Source: Micromonospora sp. WMMD1102
Lineage (GTDB): Bacteria > Actinomycetota > Actinomycetes > Mycobacteriales > Micromonosporaceae
NCBI RefSeq assembly: GCF_029626265.1
Contig: NZ_JARUBN010000001.1
Coordinates: 186,001-250,000, forward strand
Direction: 5' to 3'
Length of the DNA stretch: 64,000 bases
Shown: piece by piece, positions 42,428-50,707 of the stretch
Position numbering within the stretch: the first letter of the stretch is position 1
How the letters are laid out: the number at the start of each line of letters is the position of its first letter
Position numbers and translations under genes: made by a program
Notes under the pieces: model-generated
The model's input: the letters and a program-made list of their open reading frames with translations, nothing else
What the model was told of the DNA's origin: nothing
The model's database searches: none

Positions 42428-43486
42428 TCAGCGGCGCAGGGTCAGCCGGAACTCGCAGCCGGCGCCGTCCGGGCCGGGCGAGCGCAGGGTGAGGTCGCCG
42501 CCGTGCGCCAGCGCGATCTGCCGAGCGATCGCCAGGCCGAGCCCGGTGCCGGGTACGTCCCGTCGGCCGCGCCAGAACCGCTGGAAGACGTACCCGTGCT
42601 GGTCGGCGGGGATGCCCGGTCCACTGTCGACGACGACCACGGCCACCTCGTCGGCGGTCGTCTCGACGCCGACCCGGACCGCCGAGCCGGCCGGGGCGTA
42701 CCGGATGGCGTTGTCGACCAGGTTGGCGACGGCCCGGCGTACCGTCGGCTCGTCCACGGCGCAACTCGCCTGCGCCGGCCCGTCGACCGAGAGCCGGATC
42801 CGCCTCGCCGCCGCGAACACCCCCGCGTCCTCGACGACCTGCCGGACGATCCCGACCAGCTCGGCCGGCCGTCGGTCGAGGGTGCGGGCCCGGCCCCGGG
42901 CGTCGACGAGCAACCCGTCGACTGTCGTCCGGAGCCGTACCGCCGCGTCCCGGGAGCGTTCCAGGCCCCGGCGGTACAGCTTTACCGTCGGATCCGGGTG
43001 GTCGAGCAGCACCTCGGCGTTGGTGACCAGTACGGCCAGCGGGATGCGCAGTTCGTGACTGGTCTCCTCGACGAGCCGCCGCTGGGTGTCGGCGGCCTGT
43101 TCGAGCCGTTCGAGCATCGCGTCGAAGCTGGCGGCGAGCGCCACCACCTCGGCGGGACCCCGGTCGAGCCCGGTACGCCGGCTCAGGTCCGTCCCCTCGA
43201 TCTCCTCGACGACCCGCCGCATCCGGGCGATCGGGCCGACCGCCCGCCCCGCCCACCACCAGGCCAGCCCGGCGGCGACCGGGGCGAGGGCCAGTACCGT
43301 CCAGGTCGCCCACTCCGCCCGGCCGGTGACGGTCTGCCGCACGACCTCGCCGTCCGGCCGCAGCCGGGTCTCCGTCTCGGTGTCGGTCACCAGGACCACG
43401 CCGAACAGCAGCAGTGCCGGTACGTAGCTGGCCAGGAATCCGAGCACGGCGAGGCGTACCCGAAGCGAGGACCAGCCGCGGCTCAC
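42428..43486 (-). CDS. Sensor histidine kinase, HisKA type with HAMP
   Basis: 352 residues from GTG 43486, whose GTGA overlaps the regulator's stop. Two membrane segments (about 10-33 and 60-80) flank a short extracellular loop. HAMP at about 80-132, phosphoacceptor His144 in E-E-T-S-H-E-L-R-I-P-L, and HATPase_c with N box N-L-V-D-N-A-I-R-Y-A and G1 D-S-G-P-G-I. Partner of the OmpR-type regulator. The conserved position usually occupied by K-T is I-P in the H box, a minor deviation. Confidence 0.93.
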   Translation of the reverse strand: MSRGWSSLRVRLAVLGFLASYVPALLLFGVVLVTDTETETRLRPDGEVVRQTVTGRAEWATWTVLALAPVAAGLAWWWAGRAVGPIARMRRVVEEIEGTDLSRRTGLDRGPAEVVALAASFDAMLERLEQAADTQRRLVEETSHELRIPLAVLVTNAEVLLDHPDPTVKLYRRGLERSRDAAVRLRTTVDGLLVDARGRARTLDRRPAELVGIVRQVVEDAGVFAAARRIRLSVDGPAQASCAVDEPTVRRAVANLVDNAIRYAPAGSAVRVGVETTADEVAVVVVDSGPGIPADQHGYVFQRFWRGRRDVPGTGLGLAIARQIALAHGGDLTLRSPGPDGAGCEFRLTLRR

Positions 43487-44154
43487 GACGGATCCGTCAA
43501 CTGGTAGCCGGCGCCGGTGATGGTGACGATCGGTGGCGGGTCGCCGAGTTTCCGGCGCAGCCGGCTGAGGATCACCCGGACCGAGGCGGTGAACGGGTTG
43601 GCGTGCGCGTCCCAGACGTGCTCCAGCAGGTCCTCGGCGGAGAGCACCAGGCCCGGGTGGTGCATGAAGTAGCGCAGCAGCGAGAACTCCCGGGCGGTCA
43701 GCTCGAGTTCGGTGCCGCCCCGCCAGGCCCGGTGTGCGGCCAGGTCCAGGGTCAGGTCGCCGACCCGCAGCGTCGCGCCGCGTACGTCGCCGCGCCGGCC
43801 GAGCGCCCGGAGCCGGGCCACCAGCTCGGCGAAGTGGAACGGCTTGACGAGGTAGTCGTCGGCACCGGCGTCCAACCCGGCCACCCGGTCCGTCACCGCG
43901 TCCCGGGCGGTCAGCACCAGGCAGCGCCGGGGCCGGCGCAGCTCCGGATCCCGGCCGAGCCGCCGGACGAGGTCCAGCCCGTCCCCGTCCGGCAGCCCCA
44001 GGTCGAGGCAGGCGACGTCGTACCCGGTGATCCGGAGCAGCTCCTCGGCGTCGGCGTAGCTGGCGGCCAGGTCGACCGCGTACGACTCGTTGCGCAGGCC
44101 GAGGGCGACCACCTCGGCGAGGTCGGGGTCGTCCTCGACCAGCAGGATGCGCAT
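43483..44154 (-). CDS. OmpR-family response regulator
   Basis: 223 residues; ATG 44154 has GGAAGG upstream. Receiver with acidic pocket E-D-D (7-9), phosphoacceptor Asp51 in C-L-D-L-G-L-P-D-G and conserved Lys in Y-L-V-K-P-F. The winged-helix DNA-binding domain at about 125-220 includes L-T-A-R-E-F-S-L-L-R-Y-F. Coupled by overlap to the kinase gene and 29 nt after the lipoprotein gene, so all three are probably one operon. Confidence 0.94.
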   Translation of the reverse strand: MRILLVEDDPDLAEVVALGLRNESYAVDLAASYADAEELLRITGYDVACLDLGLPDGDGLDLVRRLGRDPELRRPRRCLVLTARDAVTDRVAGLDAGADDYLVKPFHFAELVARLRALGRRGDVRGATLRVGDLTLDLAAHRAWRGGTELELTAREFSLLRYFMHHPGLVLSAEDLLEHVWDAHANPFTASVRVILSRLRRKLGDPPPIVTITGAGYQLTDPS

Positions 44155-44183
44155 GGCGTCGACCTTCCGGTACGCGTGGTCGG

Positions 44184-45878
44184 TCAGCGGGCCGGCTCGG
44201 CGACGTACCGGCCGCCGGGTCCGACGACGGTCAGCAGACCGGCCTGGAACTCGACGGTCACCGCCGGGCCGCTGCCGGTCGGATCGTCCGGGCGGTAGCG
44301 GCCGGGACCGGCGGAGGTGAGGGTCAGGCGCGGTGGTTCGGTGCCCACCTCGGCGGCCTCGACCCCACCCTCGGCGTTGACCGCGTACCAGGCCAACGCC
44401 GACCGGCTGTCGGTGGTGACGGTGACGTAGCTGCGCAGCTCGCCGTCCCGCACGACGGTGCCGCCCGGGGTGATGCCGGTGATCCGCCCGAACGCCGCCT
44501 CCAGCGCCCTGCGTTCCTGCCGGCCCTCCCGGGTCTTCCCGTCGAGCAGCGTCCGCACCCGCTGCTCGTGCCGGTGCAGCTCGTCGGCGGGTACGTCGCG
44601 CGGCGGGAAGAGCGCGGCGACGGCGTCGGCACCGCTGGCCGTGACGGAGAGCTGGTTGCCGGCGGCGCTCACCTCGAACCCACCTCCCGTGTCCAGCCGG
44701 TACTTCCCGACGGTAGCCGCCGCGGGCGTGCCACCGGCCGGAGGGCTCGGCGTCGGCAACGGGCTGCCGGCGAGCAGTGCCGGGCCGATCTTCGCCAGCA
44801 GCTGCTCGGCGTTCACCTTCGTACCGTTGGCGGCCATCGCGATCACCCGCTCACCCTGGGGCAGCCAGACCGCCACCGCGTTGTGCCCGATGTCGCCGCC
44901 GCCCCCCGCCGTGGCCAGGAAGGGCCTACCGTGCACGGAGGCGTCGTACGCCACCCAGCCGGGTGTCTCCGACCTGCCCTTGCCGAGGTCGCGTCCCGGG
45001 GTCGTGATCGCCCGGACGGAACCGGCCGAGACGATCCGGCCGGTGAACAGGGAATGGGTCCAGGTCGCCAGGTCGCGGACGGTCATCGCCAGCCCGCCGT
45101 TGCCGTCGACCGCCCAGTGCGGCCCGGCGAAGCTCCCCGACTCGCCGGTCCGGCCGCCGTCGAGCCGGCCGACGGCCCGGGGTCCCGGTGCCGCCGGCTG
45201 ACCGTCCCAGAAGCCGCCGGCGACCCGCCCGTCGGGCAGCGGCAGGATGTTCCGCACCGTGTAGTCCCGGTAACCCTGCCCGGAGACCTGCTCAACGACG
45301 AGAGCCAGCAGCGTGTAACCGGCGTTCGAGTAGACGTAGCCGGTGCCGGGCGCGAAGGCGAGTTCCAGCCTGCCGATCGCGGTGAGCGCGCCGGCCCGGT
45401 CCAGCGGCTCGTGGTCGGTACCGTGCGAGCCGGTCAACCCGCTGGTGTGCAGCAGCAGTTGCCGTACGGTCACCCCGGCGGCCGGACCGGTCAGTTCCGG
45501 CAGTACGTCGCCGACCCGGGTGTCGAGCGTCAGCTTCCCCTCGTCCACCAGCCGGAACACGCCGGCCGAGGTGAACGCCTTGGTGACCGATCCGATGCTG
45601 AACACGGTGTCGACGGTGTTCGGGGTGCCGGTGGCCTCGTCCGCCGATCCGTAACTGGCCAGGCAGTCGAAGCGACCACCGGTCGAGATCGCGACCGAAC
45701 CGCTGAACCCCGCCTGTGCCCAGGCGCGGAAGGCGGCGTCGAGCCCGGCGTCGCAGCTCGCCGCCGTACCGGCCGGAGTCGCCGTCACGTCCTCCGGCGG
45801 ATCGCTGTCCTCGGTGCAGGCGGCGGCCAGCGCCGTCACGAGCAGCGCCGCCGCGAACAGCCTGAAATGCTTGGTCAT
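44184..45878 (-). CDS. Lipoprotein serine hydrolase (class C beta-lactamase-like)
   Basis: 564 residues from ATG 45878; TACCTT (45885-45890) ends 6 nt before it. Signal peptide with lipobox A-A-A-C (Cys21). Catalytic tetrad S-V-T-K (Ser97, Lys100), tyrosine motif Y-S-N near 194, and a G-G-G-G-D-I-G-H motif in the third position. The last 170 residues form a beta-rich domain of the type fused to D-aminopeptidase- or esterase-like family members. Lipid-anchored outside the membrane, it may modify wall peptides or act as an esterase. As the first gene of an operon with an OmpR-type two-component pair, it may be an output or an accessory sensor. Confidence 0.85.
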   Translation of the reverse strand: MTKHFRLFAAALLVTALAAACTEDSDPPEDVTATPAGTAASCDAGLDAAFRAWAQAGFSGSVAISTGGRFDCLASYGSADEATGTPNTVDTVFSIGSVTKAFTSAGVFRLVDEGKLTLDTRVGDVLPELTGPAAGVTVRQLLLHTSGLTGSHGTDHEPLDRAGALTAIGRLELAFAPGTGYVYSNAGYTLLALVVEQVSGQGYRDYTVRNILPLPDGRVAGGFWDGQPAAPGPRAVGRLDGGRTGESGSFAGPHWAVDGNGGLAMTVRDLATWTHSLFTGRIVSAGSVRAITTPGRDLGKGRSETPGWVAYDASVHGRPFLATAGGGGDIGHNAVAVWLPQGERVIAMAANGTKVNAEQLLAKIGPALLAGSPLPTPSPPAGGTPAAATVGKYRLDTGGGFEVSAAGNQLSVTASGADAVAALFPPRDVPADELHRHEQRVRTLLDGKTREGRQERRALEAAFGRITGITPGGTVVRDGELRSYVTVTTDSRSALAWYAVNAEGGVEAAEVGTEPPRLTLTSAGPGRYRPDDPTGSGPAVTVEFQAGLLTVVGPGGRYVAEPAR

Positions 45879-46013
45879 GGCCCGAAGGTAGGAACACCGC
45901 TGCGAACCTGAGGTAAACGGGACCGCCCTTGCCCCAGTCGCCGCTGGCCGGGCCTCCCGCTGGCTGACCTCCCGCTGGCTGACCTCTCGCCTGCCTGGCC
46001 ATGTTCGTTGCGG

Positions 46014-46105
46014 AGACTGTCGAGCTGGGTGCACAGACGGGGCACGGGTGACACGGCGATCGGCTCGGGGTGGGTGGGCGCACAGACGGGGCAGCTCGAC
46101 AGTCT
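46014..46105. repeat. Nested inverted and direct repeats in the 45.88-46.18 kb gap
   Basis: A 14-bp perfect inverted repeat (AGACTGTCGAGCTG at 46014-46027, complement at 46092-46105) encloses a 14-bp direct repeat (GCACAGACGGGGCA at 46031-46044 and 46080-46093). A separate short direct repeat of about 16 nt lies at 45950-45990. No gene fits in this 300-nt gap; it is upstream of the lipoprotein gene and just downstream of the exporter operon, so part of it may act as a terminator. Confidence 0.65.
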
Positions 46106-46178
46106 GCACGTCGACTACCTGTCGGAGCGGTCCGCCGTGCTGGGCCGGCGGCCGGAGTGGTCCGCCGGGCCGGGCCGG

Positions 46179-48185
46179 TCAGGATCGGGCCGGGGTGTCG
46201 TCGGGACTTGCGACGCCGGGCGGTGCCGTCCTGCGCTGGGCGGCGGGGTGTGCCGGCTCGGTGCCGCCCCGGAGCAGCGAGTCGCGCCACTGCCGGTGCA
46301 GGGCGGCGTACCGGCCGCCCCGGGCGATAAGCGTCGCCGGTGGGCCGTCCTCGACCACCCGGCCGCCGTCGAGCACCAGCACCCGGTCGGCTATCTCCAC
46401 AGTAGAGAGCCGGTGTGCGATGACGATCGCGGTGCGGTCGGCCAGGATCGTCCGCAGCGCCCGTTGCACCAGCCGCTCGCTCGGGATGTCCAGCGACGAG
46501 GTGGCCTCGTCGAGGATCAGCACCGCCGGATCGGCGAGGAAGGCCCGGGCGAACGCGACGAGCTGGCGCTGGCCGGCGGAGAGCCGGCCGCCACGGCGGT
46601 GCACGTCGGTGGCGTACCCGGCGGGCAGCGCGGCGATGAAGTCGTGCGCGCCGATCGCCGCCGCCGCCGCGACCACGTCCGCGTCGTCCGCACCCGGGCG
46701 GCCGAACCGGATGTTGTCCGCCACCGACCCGGCGAAGAGGTGGTTCTCCTGGGTGACCATGACGACCGCCCGGCGCAGCTCGGCGTCGGCGACGTCGCGC
46801 AGGTCGACACCGTCCAGCGTGACGGTGCCCCGCGTCGGGTCGTAGAACCGGGCGACCAGCTTCGCCACCGTCGACTTCCCGGCCCCGGTCGCGCCGACCA
46901 GCGCCACCGTCTGACCGGCCGGGATGCCGAGGGTCAGCTCGGGCAGCACCGGAGTGGCGGTGCGGTAGCCGAAGGTCACCGCCCGCAACTCCACCGCACC
47001 CCGGACCGGCCCGGACGGCAGCGGGCGGGGGATGGCCGGTTCCGGCACACCGGGCCGCTCGTCGAGTACGCCGGCCAGCTTCTCCAGCGCCGCCGTAGCG
47101 GACTGGAGCGCGTTGTAGAACTGGCTCAACTCCTGCATCGGCTCGAAGAACCTGCGCAGATAGAGCAGGAACGCGGCGAGTACGCCGATCTCGGCATGCC
47201 CGTCCAGCACCCGCATCCCGCCGTACGCCAGCACCGCCGCGATGGTCACGTTGCCGATCACCTTGATCGCCGGGGAGTAGGTGGCGATCAGCCGGAAGGC
47301 CCGGAGGTTCGCCCGCCGGTGGTCGTCGTTGACAGCGGTGAAGATCTGCTGGTTGCGCGGCTCGCGGCGGAACGCCTGCACCGCCCGGATCCCGCCGAGC
47401 GACTCGACGAAGTGCACGATCACCAGTGCGACCGTCTCCCGGGTGCGCCGGTAGGCGGCCGCCGAGGCGTGGGCGAACCAGCGGGACAGCCAGAGCAGGA
47501 ACGGGAAGGCGAGCAGGGTGACGGCGGCCAGCGGCGGGTCCAGCCAGAGCAGCACCCCGGCCACCGAGACGATGGAGAGCACGGCGAGGACCAGGTCGTC
47601 GATGCCGCCGTCGACAAGTTCGGCTATCGAGTCCATGTCGCTGGTGAGCCGGGCCACCAGCCGGCCCGAGGTGTAGCGCTCGTGGAAGCTGACCGACAGC
47701 CGCAGGAAGTGGTCGTACACCCGGCGCCGCAGGTCGAGCAGGATGGCCTGGCCGATCCGGGTGGAGATGGTGAGGAAACCGCGCTTGCCGGCGTACTCGG
47801 CGACGGCGGCGAGACCGAACGCGGCCGCCACCGCGGCCAGCGGCCCCGGGTCGCCGGACCGCAGCGGTCCGATCGCCCGGTCGATGCCGAGCATCACCAG
47901 GTACGGCCCGGCCATCCCGGCGGCGTTCTGCAACAGCAGCAGGGCCACCGCCACCCCGAGCAGCCGGCGGTGCGGCCGGATCAGCGAGCCGAGCAGGACC
48001 CGGCTGCGGCTGCGGAGCCGGGCGATGCCCTGCGTGGTGCCGGTCTCGGCGGCGGTGCGGTCCGCCTCCGGGTCGGCGGCGATCCCCCGCCAGCGGTCCA
48101 GCTCGGACCCGCCACCCGGACCCGCCTCCGCCTCGCCGTCCCGCCCGGCGGCTGGCGTCCCGCTGATCGGCTCGGTTGCCGTCAT
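46179..48185 (-). CDS. ABC exporter half-transporter, canonical ATP site subunit
   Basis: 668 residues: N-terminal polar tail (1-75), six-segment exporter domain (about 85-390), then an ATPase domain with Walker A G-A-T-G-A-G-K-S, Q-loop V-T-Q-E-N, signature L-S-A-G-Q, Walker B V-L-I-L-D-E-A and H-loop I-A-H-R. The start overlaps the stop of the upstream exporter gene by 4 nt, so the two are coupled and should form a heterodimer. Substrate unknown; drugs, lipids or peptides are typical for this MsbA/BmrCD-like class. Confidence 0.93.
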   Translation of the reverse strand: MTATEPISGTPAAGRDGEAEAGPGGGSELDRWRGIAADPEADRTAAETGTTQGIARLRSRSRVLLGSLIRPHRRLLGVAVALLLLQNAAGMAGPYLVMLGIDRAIGPLRSGDPGPLAAVAAAFGLAAVAEYAGKRGFLTISTRIGQAILLDLRRRVYDHFLRLSVSFHERYTSGRLVARLTSDMDSIAELVDGGIDDLVLAVLSIVSVAGVLLWLDPPLAAVTLLAFPFLLWLSRWFAHASAAAYRRTRETVALVIVHFVESLGGIRAVQAFRREPRNQQIFTAVNDDHRRANLRAFRLIATYSPAIKVIGNVTIAAVLAYGGMRVLDGHAEIGVLAAFLLYLRRFFEPMQELSQFYNALQSATAALEKLAGVLDERPGVPEPAIPRPLPSGPVRGAVELRAVTFGYRTATPVLPELTLGIPAGQTVALVGATGAGKSTVAKLVARFYDPTRGTVTLDGVDLRDVADAELRRAVVMVTQENHLFAGSVADNIRFGRPGADDADVVAAAAAIGAHDFIAALPAGYATDVHRRGGRLSAGQRQLVAFARAFLADPAVLILDEATSSLDIPSERLVQRALRTILADRTAIVIAHRLSTVEIADRVLVLDGGRVVEDGPPATLIARGGRYAALHRQWRDSLLRGGTEPAHPAAQRRTAPPGVASPDDTPARS

Positions 48186-50062
48186 GACCGGACGAGCCCC
48201 AGGTCACCGGTGTCGGTGACGGTCGCGGCGCGGCCCGTGGTCGTCCCGACCGGTCCGGTCTCCTCGGCGGAGAGCACCGACCGGTACGCCGGCACGTCGC
48301 GGAGCAGCTCCGCGTGGGTACCGACGGCGGCGATCCGACCGTCGGCGAGCAGCGCCACCCGGTCGGCGAGGGCGACTGTCGACGGCCGGTGCACCACGAG
48401 CAGCGCGGTGGTGTCCCGGAGCACCCGGGCCAGCGCCCGCTCGACCAGCGCCTCGGTGTGTACGTCGAGCGCCGACAGCGGGTCGTCGAGCACCAGTACC
48501 CCGGGCCGGCCGAGTACCGCCCTGGCCAGGGCGAGTCGTTGCCGCTGCCCGCCGGAGAGGGAAAGTCCCTGTTCGCCGATGCGGGTGTCCAGCCCCCACG
48601 GCAGGTCGTACACGAAGTCGGCCTGGGCGACGGCGAGCGCGGCGCGTACCTCGTCCTCCCCGGCGTCGGCCCGGCCGAGCGTGAGGTTCTCCCGGACCGA
48701 CATCGAGAAGAGCGTGGGTTCCTCGAACGCGATCCCGACCCGGCGGCGCAGCGAGTCGAGCCGGACGTCCCGGACGTCGCGCCCGTCCAGGGTGACCTGC
48801 CCGGCGGTGACGTCGTGCAGGCGCGGTACCAGCGACAGCAGGCTGGTCTTGCCGCAGCCGGTGACGCCGACGACGGCGAGGGTCTCGCCGGGCCGCACCG
48901 CCAGGTCGATGCCGCGCAGCACCGGGGGACCCTGCGGGTAGCCGAACCACACCCCGGCGAAGTGCAGCGCCCCGCCCCGGGTGCTGGCCTCCGGCCCGGC
49001 CCAGGTCAACGCCACCGCGCCCGGCCGGTCGACGATCGCCGGCGGGGTGTCCAGCACCTCGTAGATCCGGTCCGCGGCGGTCATCGCCTCCTGCGCGTTG
49101 GCGATGATCCAGGCCAGCGACTCGATCGGCCAGACCAGCATCAGTTGCAGGCTGACGAAGGCGACCAGGCCGCCGATGGTGAGCGAGCCGTGCGCGACGG
49201 CCGCCGCACCGGCGACCAGCACCGCCGCCAGGGTCAGGTTGGGGATCAGGTCGAACTGTGCGGAGGTGCGGGCCAGCAGCCGGCCCTTGCCGGTCGCGGT
49301 GTCGTGCAGGGTGCGGCTGCCGGCCGCGAACCTCCGCACCATCTCCGGGCGTCGCCCGAACGCCTTGACGGTGCGGATGCCCTGCGCGGACTCCTCGATC
49401 AGCGTGGCCAGGTCGCCCTGCTCGTCCTGGAGTCGTCGGGCGGCCCGGAGATAGGCCCGGGTGAAGCGGCGACTGGAGAGGAACAGTGGCACGGCGCCGG
49501 CCGCGACCAGCAGCCCGAGCCCCGGGTGCAGCGTGATCAGCAGCGTCACGACGGCGAGGTAGGTGGTGACGTTGACGACCAGGAAGAGCAGTCCGAAGGA
49601 GAGGAAGCGCCGGAGCACCGACAGGTCGCTGGTGGCCCGGGACAGCAGTTGGCCGGACTGCCAGCGGTCGTGGAAGCCGATGTGCAGCCGTTGCAGGTGG
49701 GCGTAGATCTCGTCGCGGATGGTGGCTTCCATCCCGACCGCCGAGGAGGACTGCGCCCACCGCCGGATGAAGATCAGCGCGGCTTCGGCGAGCCCGAGCA
49801 GCAGGGCCAGCCCGCCGAGCCGGAGCAGGCCGTCCGGATCGCGGTCGGCGATCGGGCCGTCCACCGCCCGCTGCACCACGAGCGGTACGGCGATGCTCGC
49901 CCCGGTCGCCGCGAACGCCGCGATCAGCAGCCAGACCAGTTGCCAACGGTACGGGCGGAGGTAGCGCCGCAGCCGCCACAGGTTGCCGGGCATCGGCAGG
50001 GCGGGTGGCCATGAGCGCGCCCGGCCCCGGACCGTGCGCTCGCCGTCACGATCCGGCGCCAT
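48182..50062 (-). CDS. ABC exporter half-transporter, degenerate ATP site subunit
   Basis: 626 residues. Six membrane segments (about 35-330) and an ATPase domain with Walker A G-V-T-G-C-G-K-T, signature L-S-G-G-Q and H-loop V-V-H-R. The Walker B reads V-L-V-L-D-D-P, with Asp replacing the catalytic Glu, and the Q-loop reads F-E-E-P with Glu replacing Gln. Such asymmetry is characteristic of heterodimeric exporters (TM287/288, BmrCD), in which one ATP site hydrolyses poorly. TACCGT (50069-50074) ends 6 nt before the ATG. First gene of the two-gene operon. Confidence 0.92.
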   Translation of the reverse strand: MAPDRDGERTVRGRARSWPPALPMPGNLWRLRRYLRPYRWQLVWLLIAAFAATGASIAVPLVVQRAVDGPIADRDPDGLLRLGGLALLLGLAEAALIFIRRWAQSSSAVGMEATIRDEIYAHLQRLHIGFHDRWQSGQLLSRATSDLSVLRRFLSFGLLFLVVNVTTYLAVVTLLITLHPGLGLLVAAGAVPLFLSSRRFTRAYLRAARRLQDEQGDLATLIEESAQGIRTVKAFGRRPEMVRRFAAGSRTLHDTATGKGRLLARTSAQFDLIPNLTLAAVLVAGAAAVAHGSLTIGGLVAFVSLQLMLVWPIESLAWIIANAQEAMTAADRIYEVLDTPPAIVDRPGAVALTWAGPEASTRGGALHFAGVWFGYPQGPPVLRGIDLAVRPGETLAVVGVTGCGKTSLLSLVPRLHDVTAGQVTLDGRDVRDVRLDSLRRRVGIAFEEPTLFSMSVRENLTLGRADAGEDEVRAALAVAQADFVYDLPWGLDTRIGEQGLSLSGGQRQRLALARAVLGRPGVLVLDDPLSALDVHTEALVERALARVLRDTTALLVVHRPSTVALADRVALLADGRIAAVGTHAELLRDVPAYRSVLSAEETGPVGTTTGRAATVTDTGDLGLVRS

Positions 50063-50107
50063 CCCCTGACGGTAGTGGCAAATGCGGCCGCCGGATGAGT
50101 CGTGTTG

Positions 50108-50197
50108 TTGTCACCTCTCGATCCGTTGTCACCTCTCGATCCGCTGTCACCTCTCGACCTGCTGGCACCTCTCCACCTGCTGTCACCTCTCCACCGG
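50108..50197. repeat. Five copies of an 18-bp tandem repeat overlapping the ogt stop
   Basis: Units at 50108, 50126, 50144, 50162 and 50180; the first two are identical and the rest differ at one to four positions. The last unit contains the stop codon and final two codons of ogt, so the gene's 3' end appears to have been amplified downstream. It lies in the spacer between ogt and the exporter promoter. Confidence 0.85.
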
Positions 50198-50707
50198 ACT
50201 GCCCTCGTGCGCGAGCAGCCAGCGCTTCACCGGCAAACCCCAGCGGAAGCCGCCGAGCCCCCCGTCGGTACGCAACACCCGGTGACACGGTACGAAGAGC
50301 GCGGCGGCGTTGCGGGCACAGGCCATCGCGGCGGCCCGGACGGCTCGGGGCCGGCCGGAGAGCTCGGCGAACTCGGTGTAGGTGACCGGCTCGCCGGGCT
50401 TGACCCGGCGCAACGTCTCCCAGGCGTGTGCCAGGAACTCCCCGCCGGTGTGCTGCGCCACCGGTACGGTGTCGATCGCGGTCAGGTCACCATCCAGATA
50501 GGACCGAACGGCGGCGGTGACCGGGCCGAGTTCCGGCCGCTCCCGCAGCTCCCGGCGCAGCCGTGGGTGCACCAGTCCCAGCAGTGTGCCGGGGTCGGTG
50601 CCGAAGCCGGCGGCGTGTACCACCCCGTCCGGGTCGGCGAGCACGGTAAGTGCACCGGCCGGCGTCTCGATCCGACTGCTGTACATGCTGTCGAGCATCT
50701 CGTTCAT
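50183..50707 (-). CDS. ogt: Methylated-DNA-protein-cysteine methyltransferase
   Basis: 174 residues from ATG 50707, whose ATGA overlaps the upstream stop and which has GGAG at about 6 nt; ATG 50719 is possible. The acceptor cysteine is in F-V-P-C-H-R-V-L and the Arg finger region reads R-P-R-A-V-R-A-A-A-M-A-C-A-R-N. It removes O6-alkyl groups from guanine in a suicide reaction. Co-transcribed with the Ada-AlkA fusion gene. The 3' end lies inside an 18-bp tandem repeat. Confidence 0.95.
   Translation of the reverse strand: MNEMLDSMYSSRIETPAGALTVLADPDGVVHAAGFGTDPGTLLGLVHPRLRRELRERPELGPVTAAVRSYLDGDLTAIDTVPVAQHTGGEFLAHAWETLRRVKPGEPVTYTEFAELSGRPRAVRAAAMACARNAAALFVPCHRVLRTDGGLGGFRWGLPVKRWLLAHEGSPVER

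Noticed and set aside
46008..48941. Long open frame opposite the ABC exporter genes
   Set aside because: Same shadow effect; the exporter frames contain complete ATPase motifs.
50108..50197. CRISPR-like array
   Set aside because: The 18-bp units are directly adjacent with no spacers and no cas genes occur in the window; it is a simple tandem repeat.
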